Part shown: piece after piece, positions 1-9,526 of the stretch
How positions within the stretch are numbered: position 1 is the stretch's first letter
How the letters are laid out: each line of letters opens with the position of its first letter
From: a virus
DNA: 46,175 nucleotides
Virus record (IMG/VR): IMGVR_UViG_3300034374_000610
Span: 1 to 46,175 of that record
Reading direction: 5' to 3' (one strand)
Position numbers and translations under genes: made by a program
Notes under the pieces: model-generated
Told to the model about the DNA's origin: nothing
The model's database searches: none
Seen by the model: only the letters and a program-made list of their open reading frames with translations

Positions 1-3000
1 TAAATCAACACTATCTCCTGAAGTTGTTCCAAGAGTAAAATTACTTGAATTATCTCCAATGTGTAAAGTTGCATCAGGCGATACATTTCCTATACCGACT
101 CTTTGATTTGAATTAATTGTCATAGCCAATGAAGAACCACTTGCACTTGCATTACTTGCACTTCCACCAGTATAAAACCTAAAATAACCACTTGCACTTC
201 TAAACCTTGTACTCCCACTAGTGTCTGCACAAACAATATCTGCATTAGCATCTGAACTTTCAATAAACACTATTTCATTTGTAGAATCTTTGATGTGTAG
301 CTTTTTACTTGGTGAGCCAGTTCCAATACCGACATTAGCTGTAGCACCATCTATTCTTAAAGCATCTGTTTGAGTATCTGTTGAAGATGGTCTTACTAAA
401 AATTGTATATCGCCATCTGAATTATTTTGAATTATTTTAAATGTAGAAGTGTTATCTGCTTGAATTGCACTATAAGAAGTTAAATATCCATATAATGCTA
501 ATTGTCTATTACCATTACTACTATATAGTTGTACACCAGTATTGGCATCATCGGTTGATTTCCACCTTAAATTACCACCCACCACTTCAAACTTAGCACT
601 TGGTGATGCAGTTCCTATACCTACTCTATCTGCACTACCATCTACAAATAATAGGTTAGTATCAGTATCTCCTTCTACTCTGAAATCTTTACTTTCCCCT
701 ACTTCATTAACTACTACTTCATTTGCACCTATTCTAAATCTTTCTGTCCCTGCTATTCCAAATCGCATAGGTCTTGCAGTTCCTACATTGTAAATCAATA
801 TATCAGTACTTCTTGCTGCAATCTCAAAAATATTATCACTTCTATCTAATCTTATAGCAGGATTTACTCCTGAACCTTGTATTTCTATTCCTCTTGTTCC
901 CCAACTAAATGCAGGCGATGCAACTCCTATACCGACATTACCTTGATTAAAATAACTATCTCCTTCACTTCTTAATGCAGTTTGTAAAGTTGTATTTCTA
1001 TCATATAAAAATATATCTGCATCATCGTTAGTTAGAGATACTTGCAATCTTGTTGAATTACTTGCATTCTTAATTCCAAATGGTGTTGTAGAACCTGACT
1101 TTACTTCTAAGGTATTGCTTGGTGTGTTAGTTCCTATCCCGACATATCCAGTTGTATGAGCAATAGCTAATCTTACTGCATTACCTTGACTAACATCTTC
1201 TATACCCCAGTAAGATGCTGGAATATTTGAAGCTGATGAACTTGCACCACCTACACCTGCATTCCAATTATAGCTACCACCTCTTGAATAGTAAATACTT
1301 GCACCATAACTTGCATTTCCATCAAGTTTAATAGCTTCTCCATTAGTAGTTGTAAATCCTATTTGTAAAGGTCTTGAAGGTGAGTTATTTCCTATACCGA
1401 CATTACCTGATGAGTCTATTCTCATTAATTCAGAATCTGCACTATTAGCCCATCTAAATTCTGCTTGTCCTGGTGATGCTTGTTTTGCTCTAAATAGCAT
1501 ACCCCAATTACTATCAGAATAAATACTACCTGCTGCATAAGTTCCACCACCATCAATAATTAAAGCATCTGTTCTTGATGTTCCTACTACATCTAACAAA
1601 TATCCAGGTGATGAAGTTCCTATACCGACTCTATTGTTTGCAGAATCTGCAAATAAAGTAAAGTTGGTATCATTGACTACTAAGTTAGCATCTATTGTGG
1701 TAGCATTAGGTACATATCCACCTTTAAATCTTTGATTGTTAGATAGTTCATGTTGCATAGCACCAAGCATAGTACATTCATCTTGTTCACCACCTTCTTG
1801 GCATACTAAATAAAATGGTGCTGTACCTACAAATCTAAATGGACCTGCAGTTGATATATTTGTTGCACCAGTATCATTACCATTTTTGAAATACAATGGT
1901 GTATGCTTGGTAGCAGAACTTGCATCATGTGTATATAGTACATTACCACTTGCATCTAAAACGTTTACAAAAGTATCCTGAAAGCAGACTAGCCTATAAT
2001 TAGATAAATTTGTATCCCCGTAAATATAGTAATCAGAACAGAACTCAATAGGCATAGCAAATTCTGCATCACTACCTGAACCATCAGCTACACCATTAGC
2101 AAACAATCCATATTTACCACTGGTATCTTTTAAGTAGTAAGCATTACTATATGAAGTTTCTGATATGCTTGTGCTATCTTCTGCTAATCCAGTTGTTACA
2201 CCACCTCTTTGTTCTCTTGAAAATGTACTTGCTATAACTTCCATAGCTAAAGGTGTAAATAATAAATGGTCAGCAGAGCCAGCATCAAAAGTAGCACAGA
2301 CTTTTCCATCTGCTTCAATTACATAATATTGAGTTCCACTTACACTATCTGATTCAGTAAAAGTTATAATACCACCCTGACTAATTGTGCCTGTTGTTAA
2401 AGCTGTGGCTGATAAGTCTACATTAGCACTTGTACTTCTATAAATAGAATATGATACACTGCTATAAGGTGCATAAATATGAATAGTTATTGGATACCCT
2501 CTTGTAGTAGCAGTACCTAATAATCTTCCACTAAATCTTGTATTCATGCACATGCTTCTAATTGTGCCTGATTGGTGTACAATAACTGCTCTATCTGCTG
2601 ATATAACACTTCCTAAGCTTAAATCTGCTGAACTAATAGTTGCTTGTCCAAAGGCACTATCAATCTTGCCTTTATAAACACCATCTACATAAACATTGGT
2701 ATTATCAAAATATGAAGTCACAACATGATTAGCACCACTCTCCATTACAATCCAGTCACTTTCAGCAAAGTGTCCTTTGTGTTGCATATAATCTCTTGTA
2801 TCTAAATATTGATGTGTTTTTAATGTACCACCAAATGCTAAATTTTGATTCTGTTCAGTCTCGCCTATAAACACTTCTTTATCATCAGTTAGGACCATTG
2901 TGCCTGTGTTGGCAGTATTAAATTTTATGTCACCACTTGTATTGGTTTCAATAGTGATATTTTCTGCTGAACCATTTTCTAATTTTATACCTGCACTACT

Positions 3001-6000
3001 ATCCCAATAAATAGAACCATTAGTATTAAATCTTAATCTATTACCACTTCCTAAAATTCTTATATCGCCACCACTTGTAGTTAATAAACTTGTAGGTAAT
3101 TCAGTTCCTATCCCAACATTTCCACTATTTAAAATAGTCATTTTTGTTGAACCACTTGCTCTTACCATTAAAGTATTAGTTGCAGTAGAATCTATTACAG
3201 ATGCAGTACCATTTGCCTGAAGTTTCATTATATGATTTGAATTATCAATTCTTAATTCAGGAACTGCTGTATGTGCTTCATAAATGTGTAAGTTTGCTAA
3301 AGGTGATGACATCCCTATTCCGACATTACCTTGTTCATCAATTCTCATTCTTTCAGTAGGACTTGCAGAGTCTGCATTTGTTAAGAATGCTAATCCATGT
3401 CCTGAACCAAAAGATGATTCTGTCATAGCTTTTATAGATGCACCAACAGCAGGATAATTACCTGAAGTATCTTCTGAATAAAATTCTATTGTACCTATTG
3501 CTGTATCAATAACCCCTGATGATGAATCAGTTAATCTTAATACTGGTGTTGTGTCTTTAATTTCTAACTTAGTTGAAGGTGATGTTGCACCTATTCCAAC
3601 CCTATGATTATCTCCAGTTATATTTAAAACATATTCTTTAACACCAAGACTATCTTCAGTAGCAAATTGCAATTTACCACCATGAGATAAACTCTCTATA
3701 AAAAAACTACCAGTTACATTTGATATAAAACTATTAGAGCTATCGTGTCGCAGTCTTAAATCAAGACCCTCACCAATGTATAAAATTTGATTGTCATTAG
3801 GAAGTTTAACTGCTCCTACATTACTTGCATCTATTGAAAGAGCAGTAAGTGTAGAACCACCATCGTTTACTTTAATAAATATATCTGCATCAGATGATTC
3901 ATTTGCTATTGTAAATGTATCATTTCCTGAACTACCAAAACCAACATAAGCTTTTCTACCTACACTTATACCATCAGGAAAATACTCTATATATGCATGG
4001 TCTGTACCAACTAATTGAAATAAACCAGCATTCCCAGTTACCCTTGAACCTCCAGTAACATTTAATGTGCTTCCATCAAAAGTAAGATTAGATTCTCCAG
4101 TTAATGTACCATTTGCATTTAAAGTAACAACACCATCAGTAGTTCCACTTGCACTTGGTATATTTAAAGCAGATTGTATTTCTGATACTGGTGCTAAAGC
4201 TGTTCCTTCATCTGCATTATATACTAATAGATTATCTCCACTTTCTAATGTGTCAACTAATGCACCCATATTTGATAAATCTATTTTAAATTGTAAGTCA
4301 TAAGGGTCGCCCGAACTACCTGCACCTAAAGAACTTGCCCAATCAATATCTAATCCACCATTGGTCAATGCTTGGAATTTTACATACTTGCCTTGTGATA
4401 TTGTTACATTAGTTGTATCGCCATCTTGTATTACAAATGTTGTTAGCTGATTAGTGTCTGTATAGTTTCCTGCATGAATATTGATAGCACCTTGGTCTGT
4501 AGTCCAGTCTATGTGTTCATTCTCTACATAATTGCCTAAGCTGTCGTGGTCTATAGCACTTAAATTTAAATTTATTTGTCTTGCTGTTGCCCCTGTATAG
4601 TTAGAACCTGAAGCAAAAGCCATTCCTGTTCCAACTGTTAAAGCATTTAGATTGCTACCTAATGCTACTCCACTAATTGTATTTGAAGCTAATTTACTTG
4701 TTGCAATAGCAGCATCAGAAGCTATACTTCCATTTACAATAACACCTGAACCTATTGTAGTATTTGGTATAACAACACCTGCTGTTCCATCAAAATTTAC
4801 AGCCCCTGAAGAAACTTCTCCTGACATTGTAATACTTCTCGCAGTTGCTAAGGCAGTTGCTGTTCCTGCATTGCCAGTAATACTTCCTGTAATAGTGCTT
4901 GAAAAGGTTTTAGCACCACTAAATGTTTGAGTGCCTGATAAATGTGCTGTATCTGCATCAAGATATGCACTTGCAATAGCAGTTCCTTGCCATACTCCAG
5001 TCCCTATTGTTCCAAGAGTTGTTATTGAATCATCGCCAGTATATGTTCCACCTGCAACTGATGCTAATGTAGAATTATATGCTTGAACATCACTACCAAT
5101 AGCTACACCTAAATTTGTTCTTGCTGTTGATGCACTTGCCAAGTCTGATAGATTGCTTGATTTTAATAAGTTAAGACTTGCACTACCAGTTACATCTCCA
5201 GTTACGTCTCCAGTTACGTCTCCGTATAATCTTCCTGCTTGTATATCTGCATTTGAAACAAAAGATACTGTACTTGAAGAGCCTGTAGATGATGTTGTAG
5301 CAAATCGTATTCTGTCGCTACCTTCATCCCATCCAAAAAATATATTTGCAGAACTACCTCTATTAACAATAACACCTGAATCATTAGTGTCAGAAGGAGT
5401 TCCACTGCTTCCATAAGCTAATTCTATTAATCTATCTTCTACTACTAGATTTTGAGTGTCTATTGTAGTAGTATCACCTTGTACTGTCAAATCTCCACTA
5501 ATAGTTAAATCTTGTGAAATGGTTATATTGCCTGAACTATTTATATACAATCTATTTTGACCTGCAGTAATTAAAGAAATTTCATCATTACCATAAGTAG
5601 AGTTATTACCGAATACAATAGCAGCAGGTGCAGTTCCTGTCTCAGTTTCATTAACAATTCCAGATAACATCATATAACCATTAAAAGCTATTTTAGGGTC
5701 ACCTGTTAAGAATGACGAAGTATCTGTACTGCCTAGATTAATTCTAGTTGCAGTAGTAGTACCTGTTAAAGTAGGTGCAGTTAAAGTTTTATTGGTAAGA
5801 GTCTGTGTGCCTGTAAGAGTTACTACTGTAGAATCTATAGCTATATCATTTGCATTAGCAGTAATACCTGTACCACCAACTACATTTAAAGTTATCTCTC
5901 CAGCAAACCCACCACCAGTAAGACCATCGCCTGCTATAATTTCACGTATAACTCCAGTTTCTACTTCGTCTGTGGATAACTTAGGTATTGCTTCAACAAA

Positions 6001-6159
6001 CTCAGATTGGTATACTACACCATTTCTTTTTTCTTGTTTTATTAGCTTTCCGTCTTCAAGAAAAGATATTGTTTCTCCTTCTCTAACACTACTTATAGAT
6101 GGTCTTTGTCTAAAGAAAGAGTCAATATAATTGACTTTATGTTCACCAGATTTTGGCAT
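1..6159 (-). CDS. Giant tail fibre protein (3' end outside window)
   Basis: An uninterrupted minus-strand frame of 2053 codons starts at ATG 6159 and runs off the window at base 1; I checked the frame at several points and saw no break. The start overlaps the stop of the tail-hub gene as TAATG. It is a trimeric-fibre type protein for host recognition. Residues 1-80 are a probable virion-attachment domain. Next come Thr/Gly-rich segments (LTGTQTLTNKTL, a tandem DVTG run near 5195-5225) and about eleven copies of the fibre repeat N/R-VGIGxxSP spread along the protein. Residues about 1090-1480 lack the repeat, contain cysteines, and look like an inserted globular domain. The C-terminus, where an intramolecular chaperone is common in such fibres, is not visible. 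Family assignment rests on repeat style; adhesin specificity cannot be read. Confidence 0.85.
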   Translation of the reverse strand, partial: MPKSGEHKVNYIDSFFRQRPSISSVREGETISFLEDGKLIKQEKRNGVVYQSEFVEAIPKLSTDEVETGVIREIIAGDGLTGGGFAGEITLNVVGGTGITANANDIAIDSTVVTLTGTQTLTNKTLTAPTLTGTTTATRINLGSTDTSSFLTGDPKIAFNGYMMLSGIVNETETGTAPAAIVFGNNSTYGNDEISLITAGQNRLYINSSGNITISQDLTISGDLTVQGDTTTIDTQNLVVEDRLIELAYGSSGTPSDTNDSGVIVNRGSSANIFFGWDEGSDRIRFATTSSTGSSSTVSFVSNADIQAGRLYGDVTGDVTGDVTGSASLNLLKSSNLSDLASASTARTNLGVAIGSDVQAYNSTLASVAGGTYTGDDSITTLGTIGTGVWQGTAIASAYLDADTAHLSGTQTFSGAKTFSSTITGSITGNAGTATALATARSITMSGEVSSGAVNFDGTAGVVIPNTTIGSGVIVNGSIASDAAIATSKLASNTISGVALGSNLNALTVGTGMAFASGSNYTGATARQINLNLSAIDHDSLGNYVENEHIDWTTDQGAINIHAGNYTDTNQLTTFVIQDGDTTNVTISQGKYVKFQALTNGGLDIDWASSLGAGSSGDPYDLQFKIDLSNMGALVDTLESGDNLLVYNADEGTALAPVSEIQSALNIPSASGTTDGVVTLNANGTLTGESNLTFDGSTLNVTGGSRVTGNAGLFQLVGTDHAYIEYFPDGISVGRKAYVGFGSSGNDTFTIANESSDADIFIKVNDGGSTLTALSIDASNVGAVKLPNDNQILYIGEGLDLRLRHDSSNSFISNVTGSFFIESLSHGGKLQFATEDSLGVKEYVLNITGDNHRVGIGATSPSTKLEIKDTTPVLRLTDSSSGVIDTAIGTIEFYSEDTSGNYPAVGASIKAMTESSFGSGHGLAFLTNADSASPTERMRIDEQGNVGIGMSSPLANLHIYEAHTAVPELRIDNSNHIMKLQANGTASVIDSTATNTLMVRASGSTKMTILNSGNVGIGTELPTSLLTTSGGDIRILGSGNRLRFNTNGSIYWDSSAGIKLENGSAENITIETNTSGDIKFNTANTGTMVLTDDKEVFIGETEQNQNLAFGGTLKTHQYLDTRDYMQHKGHFAESDWIVMESGANHVVTSYFDNTNVYVDGVYKGKIDSAFGQATISSADLSLGSVISADRAVIVHQSGTIRSMCMNTRFSGRLLGTATTRGYPITIHIYAPYSSVSYSIYRSTSANVDLSATALTTGTISQGGIITFTESDSVSGTQYYVIEADGKVCATFDAGSADHLLFTPLAMEVIASTFSREQRGGVTTGLAEDSTSISETSYSNAYYLKDTSGKYGLFANGVADGSGSDAEFAMPIEFCSDYYIYGDTNLSNYRLVCFQDTFVNVLDASGNVLYTHDASSATKHTPLYFKNGNDTGATNISTAGPFRFVGTAPFYLVCQEGGEQDECTMLGAMQHELSNNQRFKGGYVPNATTIDANLVVNDTNFTLFADSANNRVGIGTSSPGYLLDVVGTSRTDALIIDGGGTYAAGSIYSDSNWGMLFRAKQASPGQAEFRWANSADSELMRIDSSGNVGIGNNSPSRPLQIGFTTTNGEAIKLDGNASYGASIYYSRGGSYNWNAGVGGASSSASNIPASYWGIEDVSQGNAVRLAIAHTTGYVGIGTNTPSNTLEVKSGSTTPFGIKNASNSTRLQVSLTNDDADIFLYDRNTTLQTALRSEGDSYFNQGNVGIGVASPAFSWGTRGIEIQGSGVNPAIRLDRSDNIFEIAARSTDILIYNVGTARPMRFGIAGTERFRIGANEVVVNEVGESKDFRVEGDTDTNLLFVDGSADRVGIGTASPSAKFEVVGGNLRWKSTDDANTGVQLYSSNGNRQLALYGYLTSYSAIQADNTSTFKIIQNNSDGDIQFLVRPSSTDTQTDALRIDGATANVGIGTGSPSKKLHIKDSTNEIVFIESSDANADIVCADTSGSTRFRSASGYFRFYTGGSASNASASGSSLAMTINSNQRVGIGNVSPDATLHIGDNSSNFTLGTTSGDSVDL

Positions 6160-8303
6160 TATGAAGCTCTCTTATATTTTGCTCTGTATTCTATTGTAAT
6201 ATCACTTATCTCTATTTTACCGTCGCTAGTAAATTCTAATGCTATAGACTCACAATCTTCATTTATTGTAAACGCATTTACTTCGTATTGAGAGTTATTT
6301 ATAGTGCGAGTAGTAGGTGTTGGAGTATCTGAAAAACTCGTATCTCCATCTTTTGAATACTTCATAGTTAACACCGTACCAGCTGTTGCATCCCTAGCTG
6401 TTACATAAACTTTATATATCTTTTTGATTTTTCCAGGTGCATTAAAGTCTATATCTTTTGTTTGTAATGTTAAATTCTTTCCACCTATGTCTAACAAGCT
6501 ATATTTTTTGACTGTAATATTTTCAGCTGTACCAGTTCCTGAATCTTCTTCAAACTCATATGCATATATACCGTCAGGCAAATGAACGAAATTAGATTGT
6601 GCTGGTGAATCTGCTACGCTTCTAGTTACTATACTCCAAGCTTGTTTAGCAAAGTCATAAACATATATTTTATTGTCACCGTTTTCTAATAAATCTACAG
6701 CTACATATAGTTGTTTGTATTTTTGGTCAAATGCCAAAGACATATTAGATGTAAAATCAGTAGACCAGGTGTCATCTGATATATTTTCTGTTAATTCTTT
6801 TGGTATAGATGTTCCATCAAATATAAATACTCCTTCTTCATTAGCCCAACAAAGACCAAAAGGTGTTTTACATAATGCCTCTTTTTTAGTGCATCCATGT
6901 CCATCATATTCTGCTTCTAAATACCAACCAGCATCTGATGAAGAAGATACATTTATAACATAAATTTTAGATTGTTTAAAAGCAATAATTCTGTTCCCTA
7001 AAGATTCTACTGCAACAAAAGAGTCTCCGTCATTAATACCTATATCAAGAAAGTATGAATCAGGAAAAGTATTAAATCTGTTTACTGGAGTATAATAAAT
7101 TCTATCATCGAAAGTTTTATCTTCTTTACAAACATTGCAAATCCAAACCCTTCTTTGTGCAACACAAGCGCTTTTATATCCATCTACATCAATACTTTCT
7201 TCTGTGTGAGAATATCCATTAATACTATCATAAGTATCCAATGCTGGAGATTCTATAACTAAAGATGTTACTTCTTTAGTGCCAGAAGTTCTATATACTC
7301 CTGAGCCACCCCAAGAACTGTAATCATCAAATAAATTTTTTCTCACACCTCTTTCATAATCCACATCTAAGAACAAACTCCATCTTTCATTCTTGTCTTT
7401 TCTTCTAGTGTATATTCTAAATCCTTTTTCCTTTTCTCTAAATGAGTTAGCTACATTTATCTGTACTCCAACTCCTGTAAAGAAGTGACCAGTAGATAAA
7501 CTTGCAGCGCTAGGTGCAGTACTCCATACGTGAGGTAAGCTTTCATCTTCAGACAGGTCAACATAAGTGTAAGACCATTCATAGTCTCCTGCTTCAAACC
7601 CACCGCCTCCAGAGCTAGATTCTATTTGATAAATCATTTCAAATTCACCAGCTACATTTAAAGAAACTGAGTTAGTTCCAAAAGAACTAGCAGATTGTAT
7701 GTTTGCCTTAGAATCAGCTGTAGTTGCCACTGCTGCTCCTAAAACCCACTCAAAAGTACCAGTGCTGTCTCCAAATCTATTTGTACTAACAAACCTTAAT
7801 CCCGTTCTTGACAAAAATGCTATATCAGTTGTTTTACCTAAATGACTTTCATCTGCAACATATAAAGTTCCGTCTATATAATAAAATACTGGTTCTAAGA
7901 TGCCATCTATTTGATTGTTTTCTGTTCTAGAAAAATCACCAGTAGTGCCAAAAGCTCTTGACAAATATCTTATTTTAGCTCCTCCTTCTGTTTCATGAAG
8001 AGTTATAACTTCTTTTGGAGAACTTTGAAAATCTCCAATTCTGTAAGTTCCATCTCCAGGACTAGGGTTTGCTGTAATATCATATTGAGTATTGAAAGAA
8101 AAAGCAGTATTAGTGAAGTTTCTAATTTCTTCATTTGCAATACTACCTTTAGACGTAGGAGCAACTGATGTATAAACTACGCCAGAGTTTAACAATACAG
8201 CATTACTAGCTGATTGAACTTGATTGAACGCAATATCCCTAGGAGAGGACTTGGTATTAAGTCCTCCGCTAAAGTCATTTAATGTTAGCATTTGTTTAGG
8301 CAC
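6159..8303 (-). CDS. Tail hub / stabilisation-like structural protein
   Basis: A 714-residue protein beginning with GTG at 8303. The GTG has a good Shine-Dalgarno sequence (GGAGG, 8311-8315, seven bases upstream) that lies inside the preceding micro-ORF. The N-terminus carries NDFSGGLNTKSSPRDI, typical of phage tail proteins that open with a short binding arm. The middle has many short beta-strand repeats, including GLCWANEEGVFIFDG, a signature I associate with propeller-like tail-hub proteins related to P22 gp10 (Phage_stabilise). It lies directly before the tail fibre, so it probably forms the distal tail platform that carries the fibre. Role by context and motif style; exact family unconfirmed. 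Confidence 0.65.
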   Translation of the reverse strand: MPKQMLTLNDFSGGLNTKSSPRDIAFNQVQSASNAVLLNSGVVYTSVAPTSKGSIANEEIRNFTNTAFSFNTQYDITANPSPGDGTYRIGDFQSSPKEVITLHETEGGAKIRYLSRAFGTTGDFSRTENNQIDGILEPVFYYIDGTLYVADESHLGKTTDIAFLSRTGLRFVSTNRFGDSTGTFEWVLGAAVATTADSKANIQSASSFGTNSVSLNVAGEFEMIYQIESSSGGGGFEAGDYEWSYTYVDLSEDESLPHVWSTAPSAASLSTGHFFTGVGVQINVANSFREKEKGFRIYTRRKDKNERWSLFLDVDYERGVRKNLFDDYSSWGGSGVYRTSGTKEVTSLVIESPALDTYDSINGYSHTEESIDVDGYKSACVAQRRVWICNVCKEDKTFDDRIYYTPVNRFNTFPDSYFLDIGINDGDSFVAVESLGNRIIAFKQSKIYVINVSSSSDAGWYLEAEYDGHGCTKKEALCKTPFGLCWANEEGVFIFDGTSIPKELTENISDDTWSTDFTSNMSLAFDQKYKQLYVAVDLLENGDNKIYVYDFAKQAWSIVTRSVADSPAQSNFVHLPDGIYAYEFEEDSGTGTAENITVKKYSLLDIGGKNLTLQTKDIDFNAPGKIKKIYKVYVTARDATAGTVLTMKYSKDGDTSFSDTPTPTTRTINNSQYEVNAFTINEDCESIALEFTSDGKIEISDITIEYRAKYKRAS

Positions 8304-8336
8304 TTAACAGCCTCCACATCCACATTCGCAGTTCAT
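8304..8336 (-). CDS. Cys-rich 10-residue micro-ORF
   Basis: ATG at 8336 encodes MNCECGCGGC and stops at TAA 8306-8304, immediately followed by the GTG start of the tail-hub gene. It has its own strong Shine-Dalgarno sequence (AAGGAG about six bases upstream), and its Gly-Gly codons GGA GGC supply the GGAGG of the next gene. Four cysteines in ten residues could bind metal, or the ORF may act only as a translational-coupling leader. No function can be assigned from sequence. Confidence 0.45.
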   Translation of the reverse strand: MNCECGCGGC

Positions 8337-8347
8337 ATCTTTTCTCC

Positions 8348-8506
8348 TTATTTTTTATCTAATGCTTTTTTTACTTCTGCCCATAGTTTGTCATCTAGTT
8401 TGTTAGATGATTTAGCTACAAGCCAATCTCCTAGGTGCATAATGATAGCTTTGATAAGCTTCTCTGTACCTAAACTTGTAAGAACTTTACCTAATATTGG
8501 TCCCAT
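8348..8506 (-). CDS. Small protein, 52 residues, unknown
   Basis: ATG at 8506 is preceded by a clear AGGAGG-type site. The product begins MGPILGKVLTSLGTEKLIKA, mixes hydrophobic and basic residues in a helix-like pattern and ends in a Lys-rich tail. It lies between the basic protein gene and the micro-ORF, all on one strand with minimal spacing. It could be an amphipathic membrane-active peptide or a small virion protein. Existence is well supported by the ribosome site and gap filling; function is not. Confidence 0.6.
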   Translation of the reverse strand: MGPILGKVLTSLGTEKLIKAIIMHLGDWLVAKSSNKLDDKLWAEVKKALDKK

Positions 8507-8521
8507 GATTCCTCCTATTAA

Positions 8522-8824
8522 TTAGCATTTCCATCTTCTACGTGCTTGTCTTATTCTAGAATTAGGATTATTCCTAGTTTTAGCAGAACTTCTTTTTAGT
8601 TGTCCTAATGACCTTGCACAATAAGATTTTCTTCTTTTAGCTGCTTTACTTCCTTTTTTAACTTTACCAGTAACAGCAGTCTTTAGTTTACTACCAGGGT
8701 TTGCTTTTCTGTAAGCAGCAACTCCCTTTTTTGTCATTCCAGCACCTTTTTTAGTAGGTCTGTAATTAGCATTCTTGCCTTTTGTAGTTCTTCTTATAGA
8801 CTTAGTTTTTCTTTTTGCTGGCAT
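8522..8824 (-). CDS. Small highly basic virion-type protein (DUF6321-like)
   Basis: A 100-residue protein extremely rich in Lys and Arg. It contains GAGMTKKGVAAYRKANPGSK and a later KAAKRRKSYCARS segment, a pattern I recognise from a widespread phage family of unknown function (DUF6321, from memory). Such proteins could bind DNA or nucleic acid inside the capsid. Its start overlaps the stop of the upstream thioredoxin-like gene by the TAATG pattern. Nucleic-acid binding is inferred from charge only. Confidence 0.7.
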   Translation of the reverse strand: MPAKRKTKSIRRTTKGKNANYRPTKKGAGMTKKGVAAYRKANPGSKLKTAVTGKVKKGSKAAKRRKSYCARSLGQLKRSSAKTRNNPNSRIRQARRRWKC

Positions 8825-9207
8825 TATTGACCTATTTCTTTTCTAAGACTATTTAAAATTTCATCTTCTCTAAATTTCATAGACAAATCAGCTTCAAATC
8901 GTTTTACTTCTACTCCATATTCAAAGACAATTACAGTAGGAACAACTTTAATATCCCATTCTTTTTGAATAACTGCACCTATTTCTTTATTAGAAATGTC
9001 TACATATCCAGTATAACATTTTTCTATTTTTTCTAATGGTACTTTGTTTTGCCAGTTCCAAGAAGCGTTGACTTCTATGATTGCACAAAACTCATTTTTC
9101 ATTAATTGAATTTCTTGAAAAGTATCTAAATTAGTTGACTGTGAGTGCAACCAAGATGATAAAGAGCAAAAAGTTAATACCAAGTATGATAAAAATCTGT
9201 TGTTCAT
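8824..9207 (-). CDS. Secreted thioredoxin-fold protein lacking CxxC
   Basis: A 127-residue protein with an N-terminal hydrophobic signal-like segment (about residues 4-22, ending SSWLHSQS). The rest fits a thioredoxin fold: a beta strand ending in EVNASWNWQNKVPLE, then YVDISNKE, then VVPTVIVFEYGVEVKRF, which holds the cis-proline motif VPT. Where a redox thioredoxin has WCxxC, this protein has W-N-W-Q-N, so disulfide chemistry is unlikely. It may act as a chaperone or binding domain at the cell envelope. Neighbours are a membrane coiled-coil protein and a basic virion protein. Fold call is by motif. Confidence 0.6.
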   Translation of the reverse strand: MNNRFLSYLVLTFCSLSSWLHSQSTNLDTFQEIQLMKNEFCAIIEVNASWNWQNKVPLEKIEKCYTGYVDISNKEIGAVIQKEWDIKVVPTVIVFEYGVEVKRFEADLSMKFREDEILNSLRKEIGQ

Positions 9208-9219
9208 CTGTAAACCTCA

Positions 9220-9516
9220 TTACTTATTATTCATATTTAGTAGAGTTTCATTAATACTTCTTGTGTCTTCTTTAATGTCGTCCACCTTGTCTTCTAATTT
9301 CTCTACTTTTTCTTCAGTATTTAGAATAGAATTACGAATCATTTGGTCTTTTAAGTCGTATTCTGTTCTGCTAATTGGTGGTTCTGGTAATTTTTTAGCT
9401 TCTTCAATTTCTGCTTGTAAATTAAACCATAACCCAACAACCATAAATATTGTAACTGCTATACTGATAAGCGTTTCAATACTAAGTGTGAATTTGCTGT
9501 CTTTGCCTAGTTCCAT
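9220..9516 (-). CDS. Membrane-anchored coiled-coil protein, holin/spanin-like position
   Basis: 98 residues: a short charged N-terminus, one transmembrane helix (about residues 12-32, LISIAVTIFMVVGLWF), then a long charged coiled coil with heptad pattern (VEKLEDKVDDIKEDTRSINETL). Type and size fit a small phage membrane protein of the holin or i-spanin class. It neighbours the signal-peptide protein at 8824-9207, but no endolysin is adjacent, so a lysis role is only a suggestion. Confidence 0.6.
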   Translation of the reverse strand: MELGKDSKFTLSIETLISIAVTIFMVVGLWFNLQAEIEEAKKLPEPPISRTEYDLKDQMIRNSILNTEEKVEKLEDKVDDIKEDTRSINETLLNMNNK

Positions 9517-9526
9517 TATTGCCCCT

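Noticed and set aside
5195-5225. Tandem 12-base repeat in the fibre gene as a possible CRISPR or slippage site
   Set aside because: It encodes a regular DVTG run in frame, too short and without spacers; it is protein repeat coding.
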